Shown here one piece after another: positions 34,401 to 40,529 of a stretch of 64,000 bases of DNA. The notes under the pieces are model-generated. The model saw nothing but the letters and a program-made list of their open reading frames with translations. It ran no database searches and was not told the origin of the DNA. The stretch comes from Dendrolimus kikuchii. Its lineage: Eukaryota; Arthropoda; Insecta; Lepidoptera; Lasiocampidae. The position numbers were made by a program, and so were the translations under genes. Numbering within the stretch: the stretch's first letter is position 1; every line of letters begins with the position of its first letter. The DNA is taken from NCBI GenBank assembly GCA_019925095.2, contig CM034398.1:11485001-11549000 (forward strand). Direction: 5' to 3'.

Positions 34401-35063
34401 TTATTTTATTTAATCGGCAGACAAAAACATATTGTAGGTATATCCCCAAATTAAGCAAGTTACGCTTGCGGTATGGGTAATATACAACGGATTACTCTGG
34501 GGCCGAACCCTGACACCCAGACCATAGTAAATAAAAAAAAAATACGTTTCAAAATTTACTATACCAGGAATCGAACCCGGAGCCTCTGCGTTGCAGTGAG
34601 GTAGGCCGGCAAAGGTGTACGTCTCGATAATGTACTTCATGACGATTAGATCACAATGTTAGAAAACGTTCATCTTCAATCAGTGCGCAATGATCGATTT
34701 ACTCAATATCGAATAACTTTTATATTGGCAGAATAGTTTTATTACTTTTATAAATACATGTCTACAAAAATGGGAATTTTAATCAAATCTTACCTGAAGA
34801 ACCGGACTAACACCGGGTGGAAGACTTCTGGGCATCCAAGCTAAGGTGGCCGGCACACCAGCTCTTAGTCGGGGGATTCCAAGGTAAAGCTTGTCCCAGC
34901 CAATTTCCAAACCAGTTGGTACAGTGTTCTCTGGTTGGAATTTTTCCAATAGAACTGGATCAGGGGGAAAGTCAAACTGGAGTAGATTCCATTGACTTAC
35001 AACTTCAAGTGACGCGCTTGCTGTCGCCCAGCAAACGTACAATACAAACAACTGGCTCTTCAT
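1267..35063 (-). CDS. Yellow/MRJP-family secreted protein, 3' end outside the window
   Basis: Five exons join in frame to 332 codons plus 2 nt; family members are usually near 400 residues or more, so roughly the last 70-100 residues and the stop lie left of base 1. Residues 1-18 form a signal peptide. The MRJP/Yellow domain follows, with the family block ENTVPTGLE (45-53), PRLRAGVPATL (64-74), AYPDWSW (91-97), RLWVLDAG (123-130), CPPKILIFD (142-150), YPDPDLGEYDI (226-236) and LYYQPLATD (259-267). Cysteines at 107, 121, 142 and 192 fit the family's disulphide pattern. Yellow proteins are extracellular and linked to cuticle pigmentation and sclerotisation; the biochemical role of most paralogues is unsettled. 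Exon 4 recalls Drosophila yellow-d/d2 most, from memory, so the paralogue is not named. All splice phases agree and no frame break is seen. The family call is firm, the paralogue is not. Confidence 0.93.
2286..2420 (+). pseudogene. Non-LTR retrotransposon ORF2 C-terminus, remnant
   Basis: The plus strand reads FFNKILSEMLDL, then PFTKFKTKLKSILL, then KRGYYNIDEYLNDKNSFT and a stop at 2418. The pattern (short basic helix, YY-x-I-x-E-Y/F-L) is the usual tail of reverse transcriptases of RTE/L2/CR1-like non-LTR elements. Nothing of the catalytic domain remains upstream. Its 3' UTR continues to 2583, where a Hel-B copy interrupts, and seems to resume at 3368-3668. Confidence 0.6.
2584..3367 (-). 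mobile_element. Hel-B Helitron, complete copy (784 bp)
   Basis: On the minus strand the 5' end TCTATATTAATATTATAAAG starts at 3367 after a host A; the 3' end gtcgcgggcacagCTAG stops at 2584 before a host T. The 3' hairpin core is gcggacgacgtcgcg. It carries no Rep/helicase reading frame, so it is non-autonomous. Length equals the copy at 21163-21946. It splits a non-LTR 3' end. Confidence 0.85.
3368..3668 (+). mobile_element. Non-LTR retrotransposon 3' UTR with GAATTT tail
   Basis: Contains gttgctggggagtttcttgc and ttgaataaaaacttgaat, ending in a short (TTGAAT)n run near 3655-3670. This combination, from memory, is common at 3' ends of lepidopteran LINEs. It probably belongs to the ORF2 remnant at 2286-2420, with the Hel-B copy inserted between. 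Confidence 0.5.
3672..3943. repeat. Direct repeat of about 105 bp with AT-rich spacer
   Basis: 3672-3777 and 3841-3943 share aacataaattacttctgatt and, later, aaaacatactagtaacttgt with scattered differences. About 63 bp of AAT-rich sequence separates them. No gene is present. It is a local duplication of unknown age. Confidence 0.65.
4034..4269 (+). mobile_element. Hel-B Helitron, short copy (236 bp)
   Basis: A|TCTTACACTAATATATAAAG at 4034 and gcgggcacagCTAG|T ending at 4269 give both Helitron ends and the A^T target. The interior holds only the conserved outer blocks (gtttgtttgtttgaacacgc; caatgaagaatgtttcaaaa), so it lacks the approximately 550-bp middle of the 784-bp form. Confidence 0.85.
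4343..4453 (+). pseudogene. RTE-like retrotransposon ORF2 end, remnant
   Basis: One open frame reads RRRKRVPEWRPSINKRSVGH, then LPTQWNHYLPKFASGS and a stop. It resembles the C-terminal tail 'R-V-x-E-W-R-P-R-x-G-K-R-S-V-G-R-P-P-x-R-W' of endonuclease-reverse transcriptase elements, as recalled. Homology continues in other frames to about 4530 (tggaatggtctatgtccaac). It is 5'-truncated and decayed. Confidence 0.55.
6525..7290. repeat. Hel-A minisatellite, 9-bp units rich in GACAAAAAG
   Basis: About 85 units such as aaaatggac, aaaaaggac, aaaaagagc, with occasional slips. Since 9 is a multiple of 3, all six frames stay open where no stop lies in the unit, giving false Lys-rich proteins on plus and Phe/Leu-rich on minus. 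It lies between conserved Hel-A flanks actacaaaaatgacaaaa and caaattacaaaacctatccc. Confidence 0.9.
7550..7615. repeat. AT dinucleotide microsatellite
   Basis: About 30 AT repeats in the outer Hel-A copy. The same position in other Hel-A copies holds shorter AT runs (8497-8524, 27880-28470, 63803-63815), so it is an intrinsic microsatellite of the element. Confidence 0.95.
7708..8620 (-). mobile_element. Hel-A Helitron (inner, 913 bp), complete
   Basis: 5' end TCCCTATTAATATTATAAAT at 8620; 3' end is the perfect hairpin cccgcggc-tgc-gccgcggg (7718-7736 region) followed by gtaaactCTAG ending at 7708. It is inserted in the outer Hel-A between A and T, six bases from that element's tip, with no target duplication. 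Non-autonomous. Confidence 0.93.
7885..8235. repeat. Hel-A minisatellite, 9-bp units GTGGACCCA
   Basis: About 38 units; variants gtggaccaa, gttgaccaa, gtggatcca and atggaccca. It sits at the same internal site as the A-rich array of the outer element. The minus strand reads as GPLGPL-like and the plus strand as DPVDPV-like peptides; both are artefacts of the 9-bp period. Confidence 0.93.
9450..9589. mobile_element. Palindromic MITE, about 140 bp
   Basis: Two arms pair across a centre near 9520: ttgccttactatcggttaaa on the left and ttcaaccgatggtaaggcga on the right, extending outward with more mismatches (ggcccctttctgtag / gtataggaaccagcc). A related palindrome lies at 60637-60760. No clear target duplication. 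Confidence 0.6.
9876..10205 (-). mobile_element. Hel-E Helitron, decayed or chimeric copy
   Basis: Contains ggcggacgctttcctgcc (a worn Hel-E 3' hairpin) and tctagaacccgattccagcg with the 'ccacctaccgg' block, then a right part like the copy at 47251-47949 (gaatggtgaaagaattttt, tctttcctctttataata). The ends have lost CTAG and TC. Lies 5' of exon 4's donor in the intron, ending about 100 bp from the exon. Confidence 0.55.
10303..10489 (-). CDS. Yellow-family gene, coding exon 4
   Basis: 187 nt; it begins with the last two bases of Gly206 (G|GT) and ends with the first two of Arg268 (AG|A). Acceptor AG at 10491-10490 after tgatattgc, donor GTTAGT from 10302, a less usual but valid GT donor. It encodes GLIVYDGGRDNAWRVTHASM, YPDPDLGEYDIGGERF and LMDGVVGLAHSP, a strongly conserved blade of the Yellow beta-propeller-like fold. 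Both split codons rebuild the residues expected from the family. Confidence 0.92.
10560..10925 (+). mobile_element. Two decayed tRNA-derived SINE fragments
   Basis: 10567-10640 (actatccgttccactgccac ... ggcaggcccatgcccagcag) and 10800-10925 (aacttcgcgatgaaacttgc, ccaatgtgtcgaacccgtat, ttattggctgttattt) match successive parts of the better SINE at 52823-53126, in that repeat's 3' and middle regions. The tRNA-like head is missing from both. Confidence 0.5.
11579..11733 (+). mobile_element. RTE-like retrotransposon 3' end, 155 bp, 9-bp target duplication
   Basis: Encodes the ORF2 tail MTRVINIKEASEVCKNKPKW then RSVVRAYPARKMA and a stop, followed by a (TATG)n tail. tgaatagta at 11570-11578 recurs at 11734-11742. 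The same 3' end occurs at 28146-28440 and 41393-41458, showing one family that inserts as 5'-truncated pieces. Confidence 0.8.
11960..12250 (+). mobile_element. Hel-A Helitron, internal fragment
   Basis: ccaatcatttctcaagttta to acctactgtttaaacaaaaa follows the 3' half of the copy at 29661-30560, in the same orientation. Both termini and the minisatellite are absent. Confidence 0.7.
12900..13025 (+). mobile_element. Jockey-type retrotransposon 3' UTR remnant
   Basis: ggttgtctggaagaaatcgc, gtaagcgataagtcc and cataataaagaatattcta match the 3' UTR pattern of the Jockey-type element at 14283-15400 (cct-gaagaga-gcgataaggcc then AATAAA). Non-coding. Confidence 0.6.
13093..13370. mobile_element. hAT-like MITE, 278 bp
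   Basis: Ends CAGTGATGGATGTAC and, reverse complement, CAGGGCCGGATTTAC agree at 10 of 15 bases, and the 8-bp flanks aaaataga and actataga agree at 6 of 8. The interior (ggggcactaggagctagtgc; gagggcggcaaaatctgg) has no reading frame. It is an older relative of the intact MITE at 61338-61498. Confidence 0.6.
14045..14142 (+). mobile_element. Jockey-type 3' UTR remnant
   Basis: ctgaaagagacactttagcg then ataagacctctttttgcac and gtacaataaagtgttgtc. Same layout as the 3' UTR at 14283-14620, opposite strand. Non-coding. Confidence 0.55.
14283..15400 (-). pseudogene. Jockey-clade retrotransposon ORF2 3' end, interrupted
   Basis: Minus strand, right to left: FLPTATKITLAEYL, then (frame change) LLILDYAKACYLDLTLEQLN, KLERLQNFCVKFIFGLRKYD at 15220; after an insertion it resumes YVSEYRKRLKCLPIHFHRNT, HILSLLYNILFTPNSPQYLK, SFTVQAVKLWNMLPL and a stop near 14620. 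These are the classical last ~200 residues of Jockey-type reverse transcriptases. The 3' UTR holds ttgcctgcaagagaggtctc, gcgataaggcctcc and gtgcaataaactgg, ending in a CT/GA run near 14283. It is 5'-truncated and inactive. Confidence 0.85.
14979..15219 (+). mobile_element. RTE-like retrotransposon fragment with 15-bp target duplication
   Basis: Encodes WYGHIMRRDESHVTKRML, NYKMDGYRYKGRPKNRWIDC and VKDGMM in one frame, the tail of a reverse transcriptase ('W-F/Y-G-H-x-x-R'), then ends in (GA)n. agtcatattttcgca at 14964-14978 recurs at 15220-15234. Removing the insert joins RKYD to YVSEYRK of the Jockey frame, proving the order of events. Confidence 0.9.
15575..16051 (+). mobile_element. Hel-D Helitron, complete copy (477 bp)
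   Basis: A|TCTATAATATTATAAAATTC at 15575; 3' end cgcgtcgcgcgcaaatcCTAG|T at 16051. Interior blocks cacgtaaaaactactaggct and ttcccaggagcggtttgaag are shared with the window-edge copy. Non-coding. Confidence 0.82.
16410..16773 (-). mobile_element. Hel-D Helitron, inverted neighbour copy (364 bp)
   Basis: Minus-strand 5' end TCTATAATATTATAAAATTT at 16773 after a host A; 3' end near 16410 is worn (cgtggg-catatcGTAG). Over 16475-16773 it is a close inverted match of 15575-15885, so both could pair as a ~300-bp stem with a ~590-nt loop. Confidence 0.78.
17438..17585 (-). CDS. Yellow-family gene, coding exon 3
   Basis: 148 nt, phase 0 at the start and phase 1 at the end (residues 157-205 plus the first base of Gly206). 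Acceptor AG at 17587-17586 after a short pyrimidine stretch; donor GTATGT from 17437. It encodes VRSVYFPRELLRPSSLLTNI, the loop with STTCDN (190-194 region) and FAYISDTVAP, which matches the family's 'x-x-Y-I-A-D' beta-strand. The region 176-192 is the family's most variable part. Confidence 0.9.
20988..22524 (-). mobile_element. Hel-B Helitron (outer, 753 bp), split by another Hel-B
   Basis: Minus-strand 5' end TCTATACTAATATTATAAAG at 22524 after host A; 3' end gacgtcgcgggcacagCTAG ending at 20988 before host T. It is interrupted by 21163-21946. Rejoined, gcgcgttcaa|tcaaacaatat matches the uninterrupted copy at 2584-3367 (gcgcgttttatcaaacaata). Non-coding. Confidence 0.9.
21163..21946 (+). 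mobile_element. Hel-B Helitron (inner, 784 bp), complete
   Basis: A|TCTATACTAATATTATAAAG at 21163; gacgtcgcgggtacagCTAG|T at 21946. It lies opposite to the outer copy and inserted exactly between A (21162) and T (21947). The arrangement makes the flanking Hel-B parts and this copy a long inverted repeat. Confidence 0.92.
23186..23370 (+). mobile_element. tRNA-derived SINE, middle fragment
   Basis: gtttttcggacctaatgcgc, atattgttatatttagattt, cacatatcgaatttacag and ggtcttggacgaggtggtcg follow in order the body of the SINE at 52823-53126 with many substitutions. Head and tail are missing. Confidence 0.6.
24692..24889 (-). CDS. Yellow-family gene, coding exon 2
   Basis: Sixty-six codons (residues 91-156), phase 0 at both borders. 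The acceptor is ttttttgtAG (AG at 24891-24890) and the donor GTAAGT begins at 24691. It encodes AYPDWSWHSA, ISVYRVRADQCNRLWVLDAG and CPPKILIFDMATDRL. The run RLWVLD-G is the most recognisable signature of the Yellow/MRJP family. Joined to exon 1 it reads PVLQ-AYPDW and to exon 3 DRL-VRSVYFP, both without gaps relative to the family pattern. Confidence 0.93.
26588..26905 (-). mobile_element. SL-1 SINE-like element, nearly full-length
   Basis: Minus strand from atccgtgcaggaacggagaa (26905) to tgcaataaaataaaataat (26588). Same layout as 786-1098, about 15-20 percent diverged by eye. The A-rich tail is broken by T. Confidence 0.75.
27485..27625. repeat. Hel-A minisatellite, 9-bp units GCCAAAAGT
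   Basis: About 15 units such as gccaaaagt, gccaagagt, gccaaatat, accaaaatg. Same site in the element as the arrays at 6525, 7885, 29945 and 62880, but another unit sequence. Confidence 0.85.
27894..28130 (-). pseudogene. Non-LTR retrotransposon ORF1 (gag) fragment
   Basis: Minus strand reads GVAEITRLVKWGEIRVTGLD, DSATPEMIEEEVCRVGNCPR, GGLGSSWVTCPIPVAKILAE in one frame. The pattern 'I-R-V-T-G-L-D-x-S/T-x-T-x-E-x-I' followed by 'G-x-G-x-x-W-V-x-C-P' is that of the RNA-binding region before the zinc knuckles in R1/I-type ORF1 proteins. Only about 78 residues remain, bounded on both sides by AT runs. Confidence 0.65.
28146..28440 (+). pseudogene. RTE-like retrotransposon ORF2 3' end
   Basis: RKGMFRWFGHVERMHDERMN, KQIYNAKVDGCRSRGRPQHT and, after a frame change near 28318, YMTRVMNVKEASEVCKNKPK, WRSVVRAYPARELA and a stop; then tatgtatg. 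'W-F-G-H-V-E-R-M' is a frequent end motif in endonuclease/reverse transcriptases of the RTE type. It is flanked by AT runs inside a Hel-A copy. Confidence 0.8.
29661..30560 (+). mobile_element. Hel-A Helitron, complete copy (900 bp)
   Basis: A|TCCCTATTAATATTATAAAT at 29661; hairpin cccgcggcgcagtcgcggg (30530-30548) then ttaaaaaCTAG|T at 30560. Both host bases A and T are present. The array at 29945-30150 is the complement of the GACAAAAAG type. Non-coding. Confidence 0.92.
29945..30150. repeat. Hel-A minisatellite, complement of GACAAAAAG type
   Basis: About 22 units such as tcctttttg, ctctttttg, tccttttta. It gives Phe/Leu-rich (plus) and Lys-rich (minus) false frames. Confidence 0.88.
30876..31715 (-). 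mobile_element. Hel-D Helitron with nested GC-rich MITE
   Basis: 3' end on the minus strand: gacgaagtcgcgggcataccCTAG ending 30876 before host T. Interior blocks (gaaaattcgtgcgagattcc, cagtagtttttacgtgaatc) fit Hel-D; the 5' tip is lost after about 31715. 31200-31593 is foreign. Non-coding. Confidence 0.75.
31200..31593. mobile_element. GC-rich palindrome-ended MITE, 394 bp
   Basis: Ends GCACGTATAGATATCGCGA and, reverse complement of the right, GCACGTACAAACATCGCGA agree at 15 of 19 positions. It splits the Hel-D block 'agtctaaaag ... cgatcaacgaaaaccgcatc'. It contains a short (GTTCGC)3 run at about 31528-31545. Superfamily not recognised; no clear target duplication beyond a few A/T bases. 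Confidence 0.55.
31836..32013 (-). mobile_element. SL-1 SINE-like element, 5'-truncated
   Basis: Tail ttttttttattgcaggagat on plus (31836) and body to gttgttatggcgaca (32013). Lacks the gcggccgggcgg head. Minus orientation. Confidence 0.75.
33118..33185 (-). mobile_element. 68-bp A-tailed retroposed fragment, 14-bp target duplication
   Basis: taataatatgtcac occurs at 33104-33117 and 33186-33199. The insert on the minus strand starts ctaaagtccggtatcgctga, includes agccatctgcggct and ends in 11 A. This is the signature of target-primed reverse transcription of a short RNA or a severely 5'-truncated element. Its source is not recognised. Confidence 0.8.
34391..34645 (-). mobile_element. tRNA-derived SINE, second type
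   Basis: On the minus strand a tRNA-like head with B box GGTTCGATTCC (34577-34567 region, in cggGTTCGATTCCtgg) and A-box-like tttgccggcctacctcac upstream; then a body with gtcagggttcggccccagag and a tail attaaataaaataaataaat. About 150 bp downstream of the exon 1 donor in the intron. Body differs from the SINE at 52823. Confidence 0.65.
34794..35063 (-). CDS. Yellow-family gene, first coding exon
   Basis: Ninety codons ending exactly at CAG before the donor GTAAGA (34793-34788). The start is the ATG at 35063-35061, giving MKSQLFVLYV and a hydrophobic leader with a likely cut near ATASA-S (residues 13-18). An in-frame ATG eight codons upstream at 35087 is rejected because a polypyrimidine/AG acceptor (tttccag, AG at 35074-35073) lies between the two, so bases upstream of 35072 are intron. 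This means a non-coding 5' exon and the promoter lie further right. The exon encodes the start of the MRJP domain (SQWNLLQFDFP, 23-33). Confidence 0.92.
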
Positions 35064-35072
35064 TATCGCTTC

Positions 35073-37782
35073 CTGGAAACAATTCAATGTTTAAATTACT
35101 ACTATTACTTGCATTTTACAACACGGGGCCAAAAGTTTAACCTAGATACAGAACAATGGGTAAAAACTATTGTTTATCGAGGAAATCACAAACATTGACA
35201 CTGAAGTGTTTGTATTTTATTATTAAATATAGCAGTAAAATTATCTGTCTTTATGCCACTTTCTCGTTAATAACTTTTAAAGAACTTGTACGGTATTGTT
35301 AGTATTATAACTATTTGCAATTTATTTATACGCCCGAATCGTCTGAGGTCTGAATACAGTATCTAGTGTCTAGGCTTTTTTCATTGATAGCTGAATAACA
35401 TTAAGCGACTATATGAAATATATAATTAACAATAACATTCAATAAAATCTACAATTTTAAGCGACATTATATATTTTTTAAATGATCTTCATACATGTTC
35501 GTTATGCTTGTTAGCAATTGGAAGTAAAGTTGTCAAGGTAAGTCGCTGTAAATGCTACTATCGCAGCGATGGCTCTAACTGAAGTTGGTTAAAAAAATTA
35601 CTAATGTAAAAATGAATTAAGTAAAACTAATGATATTCTATATTCTACCTATAAATATTATATATGTGTAACTATGAAAAATACCTTTATTCTACGATTT
35701 ATTATTATTACTATTCATATTTAGATACTAAACATTTTTGTTGTTGAATTAATATAAACAAATAAATATTATTATTTATTTCTTAATTCTAAGTAAAATG
35801 TACAGAAACCTAGTAACATTAGGACCTTATTTATTGTTTGTATCACTTTGAGTCTTAGACGGGAATTCGAAGAGTAACGTTTGTCTATACAGCAGATTTT
35901 ATTATCAAAATATCGGAACCTTAAAAAATAAAGTGGTATCCAACAGCAGAGCAGCATTTTTCTTTTATGAAATTAGACGTAACCTGACATAATACTAATG
36001 AAACTAAACAGTTGCACGGTAATGACCCATGACTTCGATGCTCGTGACCGACTATTACTCGTAGTTCAAAGACATCCGACAATAAATAAAACATGTACAC
36101 AGAACATCTTTACCGACGCTAAGCTTTTGACGATAAACTCTATCTTTGTTGCAAGGTGGAAATGTTTCATGGACATCCACCCTACTACCGAAACATGTGT
36201 TGATGTAGTGTGGGTGTATTGACTGCCGCTTACCCATTAAAACCAACCTGGTATACCTTCGGTCACCTTAAACCGTGGGATAGTGGTTTTGTATATACTG
36301 GTTAGTATTTTAGTTTTGTATATACCTACAAGGACTTTTGTATACACTGCAGCTGTGATGCCTCCCTCAGATACTGATGGCAATGCTCGATTTTTAGTGG
36401 GTAAGTTGGTCAGCTTCACCGGTTAAGTCTCTAGTCAATTTTAGTAGTGGAAAAAAGGATAATCCATCAAGTGATTAGTCAGCTAGGAAAGAGGTTTAAG
36501 TATATTTATAGTGTTTATGTTCTTATTTATTTTCACGCATTGGATCCAGTATTGCACGAAGGTGGTCCACAGGTTTATAAAATGTTTCTGATAGTGACGT
36601 TTTCCCTGCCTTTTACATTTGAAAAATTGCCATTATTTTAGTGTTAGAATGGGCACCACAATAAATTAAAAATATATTGGCATAACACTTAAAAAAAGCC
36701 TGCAGTCGTAGTGACCAATTAGTTACAATTCGTTACTTTTTTACATGTAGTTAACACAGGTCACATTAACATTTTAAAAATATTTCGTAATTATTGCATT
36801 GAGTCTAGATATCTTAGAAATTTGTAGTTAAAACGTAAGTCATTTTGAATCATCAGTTATGACATACCTGCTTTAGAATATCAGCGCCTTAATTAGTAGT
36901 CACCAAAATCTTTACAAACTGTCAGTTTATACTCTAAATCGAAAATGTATTTATTTTTTGAAAAATTATTAGAAAAGCATGCAAAGAAAACTTAAACAGA
37001 CTTCATCTACGATATATGTGATAATTATTGACTGTGGCCTAATGCGTCTTATTTATAGTGGTCTGAGTTTTTAGCGGGAACTGAAAGGAGACGTTGTGCT
37101 GTGCAGTTTTATTTTCTAAAAATGTGTAAAATTACTCTAAAATGAATAATAGTTGTAGGATATTGATAGTTTTTGAGTATTAATTATGTGTTTTTATGAG
37201 AAATGTGAACTGTATAGTCAAATGTGGCCTTTCGAGTTTTCACAAGAACTCCGTTGAATGGTGTGGATTGTAGCCTACAATACAATTGCGCCTGGCTTAA
37301 AGGCCTAGTTGCCAAGCCTTAAACATAAAAAATATATATATAGCGTTCAAAATAAAGCCGTTAACGAATAGCTACATTAGTGTCGTTAACTGTCAATATT
37401 TAACGTAATTTATAATTAATACGAATATCGCATTTCAAATCATGCGTTATGCGTGATGAAGCAGTAGGATGAAAGACATAAAAACCAAATTGAAAATAGC
37501 TGTATAGAAAGTTATAAAAAGAGTTATCACACGAAATCCCATCTCGGTATCTAATACCATTATACCTACATGGAAAAATTATAATAGTATAAATCTGAAT
37601 AGGAAGCGTTAAATGAATCTGTGATATAAGATGGAATTCAATTACCTATAAGGAGATATCTACATATTTGCAAGTGCTTCGAGAACTTTCAATTAATGAA
37701 TCGGGAAACAGACACCGGCCAGTTGTTTCACGAGTGACCGGTTTTTATAATTATTATTTTACTATTTATATCTATTTTATAA
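35073..37782. other. Region 5' of the first coding exon; nothing firm
   Basis: Begins at the acceptor before the start codon, so its first part is a 5' intron of unknown length. No TATA/Inr promoter or 5' exon could be supported. 37345-37455 matches one arm of the palindromic element at 55273-55779 (aaaataaagccgttaacgaa; cgcatttcaaatcatgcgtt). The remainder is AT-rich. Confidence 0.6.
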
Positions 37783-37899
37783 GTGCAGGAACGGAGAAGA
37801 CCACCATTTCCCGCGGCCGGGCGGCCTGTCGTAAGAGGCGGCAAAATAACCCACAGTTAGGTGGTAGGCCCGTCTGGATGGCGACCACCTCTGATCTGT
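37783..37899 (+). mobile_element. SL-1 SINE-like element, 5' third only
   Basis: gtgcaggaacggagaagacc, ggccgggcggcctgtcgtaa and gatggcgaccacctctgatc; then the match stops. 3'-truncated, unlike most copies. Confidence 0.7.
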
Positions 37900-38245
37900 A
37901 AACCTGTGGGATATCCGCTAGATAACATTGATACATAAGGTAGACACTGTGCAAGAATTAGAAGCCGTTCATCGAAGAGCTGTTCCTCTTAACACTTCCA
38001 TGTGATATTACTAGCCATCTCAGCAGTGTTGGGTATCACTTTAGTCACTGTTGACGTAAAAAGCTATCTTAATTTGGAAAGTATGCAGGGCATTTTCGCC
38101 ACCTTTATACATAAGCAATTAAAAAAACCAGTTTATCTCAAACTTTACAGTTGTGGTTGGTCGTGGTTCGTAGCTCGTATTACATGTGTACTTACGATAA
38201 CGGAGAATAACATAACAGATACTCTTTGTCAGATTTTTTTTTAAC

Positions 38246-38565
38246 TTTTTTTTTATTGTTTTATTGCAGGAATTCAGCAGACAGGCAGACGGCCCACTTG
38301 ATGGAAAGCGGTTACCATCGCCTATGGACATTTGCAACACCAAAGGTGCTACAAATGCGCTGCTGCTCTCTTAAAGGAGACTGGAACCTGGTCACTAATG
38401 CCGGAACACAACACAAGGTTGTTATGGCGGCATACTCTAGACCAGGGGTGGTCGCCATCCAGTCGAGCAAATACCCTATCACCTGGCTCTAGGTTGTTTA
38501 GGCGCCTCTTACGACGGGCCGCCAGGCCGCAAGAAATTGTATTCTTTCCCCGTTCCTGCACGGAT
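38246..38565 (-). mobile_element. SL-1 SINE-like element, full-length
   Basis: Minus strand from atccgtgcaggaacggggaa (38565) to ctgcaataaaacaataaaaa (38246). Middle of a three-copy cluster with alternating strands (37783, 38246, 39374). Confidence 0.78.
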
Positions 38566-38829
38566 AAACTTCTCTTATGTTATGAAAAAAGATATTCTTT
38601 TCCACAATATATTTTTTTAGCTTTTGGGATATAGGGGTACTTTTTTTACTATATATATATCTCTCTCTCTCTCTTATGTTTATATAATGCTATTATTACT
38701 ATTATCTTTTATACTCTTATTATTATATCTATTTATCTGTATATACATTACTTCTAACTACTATTTTACAGACTGTACGATTTAATGCAATTACATAAAA
38801 CGCTCGCGACTAGATATCAACAGATGTTT

Positions 38830-39125
38830 GCAGCGTTGTTAATTGCTCGAGTTTCTTTTTACCACCATACTATTTTTATTGCGAACTTAAGAAAGTTTTC
38901 CCTAAGCCTCTTTCTGAGAAGATACACGTTTTCGCGATTAATTTCGGTACGAAGGGCATACTCTGTGTTGACCTACCTACTGCAAAGAGGGGACAGTCAG
39001 ATATAATATGAAGATGAGCCTCCTCATCTCCTGGCTCAAGTGCGCACGAGGGCTCCTCCTTTAATTTGGAGCGATTCAAGTACTGGGAGAACTCTCCGTA
39101 CTCTTCATCAGTTAAAATGGGATAG
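38830..39125 (-). pseudogene. Non-LTR ORF2 C-terminal fragment (CCHC region)
   Basis: Minus strand reads EEYGEFSQYLNRSKLKEEPS, CALEPGDEEAHLHIISDCPL and FAVGRSTQ. It matches LNRFKLKEDPSCVCEPG ... CPLFAVERYN of the fragment at 59126-60208, so it is an older copy of that family. Cys-x-x-Cys is changed (CAL). 5'-truncated, frames broken. Confidence 0.7.
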
Positions 39126-39373
39126 TTTCTAATAAAATTTTAAAAAATCAAATTCTTTTTTTGTTAAAGCTTAGCACGGATATATGATGACAGGAGGACC
39201 AATCTCTATACCTACATATAAGCATTCAATTTCTATATACTTATGTCTGCTAAACTCGAAAGTTATATTCCATGAATAGATTTGTCCTTTTTACATTGTA
39301 TTTTAATGCATTAATCCGACCACAAAACATTTATGAAAGTAAAAGATAAATCTAAAGATAATCTGTGAATTTT

Positions 39374-39690
39374 ATCCGTCTAGGAACGGAGAAAGAATAC
39401 AATTTCCTGCGGCCGGGCGGCCTGTCGTAAGAGGCGACAGAACAACCCACAGCCAGGTGGTAGGGCATTTGCCCGACTGGATGGCTACCACCCCTGGTCT
39501 AAAGTATGTCGTCATATCAACCTTGAGTGGTGTTCCGGCATTAGTGATCAGGTTCCAATCTCCCTTAAAAGAGCAGCAGCGCATTTATAGCACCTTTGAT
39601 CTTGCAAATGTCCATAGGCGATGGAAACCGCTATCCATCAAGTGGGCCTGTCTGTCTGCTGAACTTCTGCAATAAAAAAAAATAAAAAAA
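39374..39690 (+). mobile_element. SL-1 SINE-like element, full-length
   Basis: atccgtctaggaacggagaa to cttctgcaataaaaaaaaat. Third member of the cluster. 39690-40529 beyond it shows no gene; AT-rich. Confidence 0.78.
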
Positions 39691-40529
39691 TCCACAGTTA
39701 CTAAGTAAAATAAAATACATTATCAGAAAAATCTGCGAATGTATGTAATTAATATAACTAGTATTACTTAACAAAACTGATCTAATAATTACACAAGTAC
39801 ACATTAATCATATTGCCTAAATTAATAACCTTATTTTTTTTATACAATTAAAAAGATTACGACTTCAACTGATAAGTTTATTACCAGCTATTACCTAATT
39901 TAAAATAAAATTAAAATTATCTTTTGTATAATTTTAATATTAAAAGGCCACAATTTTAGATTTCTTGTCTAGGTCAGTGTATTATATAACAACTTAATTC
40001 ATCGTCATATTTTTAAGATTTATTTATACAGCTGTCAGTGAAGATTATTAATTAATTAATTAATCTTAATTACTGTCTTGTATGCGTTAGATAATATGCA
40101 TGCAATAGATGTGCCTACAATTGATGTCAGTATTATTCAATTATTTCAATGTGATTATATTCATGCGAGAGTTTTTTACGAAAATTACTAAATAGTATAT
40201 TTATATTTCTTTTTGCAATCAAAAATGCATTTTGACTAATATACCTATTATTAAATACTGGGCAAGTGCGTGCCCTTCTACGAACTATTAATGGCACTGT
40301 AGAGGTGACAAACATCCACTGTTTTCTTAATTTAACATAGAAATATACACAGCATAATAATGTAATATAAATATTGCATTTAATATAAATGATTAAATTA
40401 AATGTTTTATTTATGCCATATTTGTAAAACGACTCCTTTTTCAGAATTTCTACCTCATAGTGCAAAAGGTAGAGACTAGAGCGAGATTGCAAACAATGTG
40501 TGTAAAGGAAACAGAGCTTAGGGTGGACT

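Larger units (their letters stand above)
24890..34793 (-). other. Intron between exons 1 and 2 (9.9 kb)
   Basis: Holds SL-1 copies, two Hel-A elements, a Hel-D with a nested MITE, a 68-bp retroposed fragment and a SINE (separate entries). 24890-26587, 28568-29660, 32014-33103 and 33200-34390 show only AT-rich sequence. Confidence 0.8.

Noticed and set aside
35061..35087. Upstream in-frame ATG (35087) as the start of the Yellow-family protein
   Set aside because: A splice acceptor lies between it and the ATG at 35063, and only the latter gives a signal peptide at the N-terminus.
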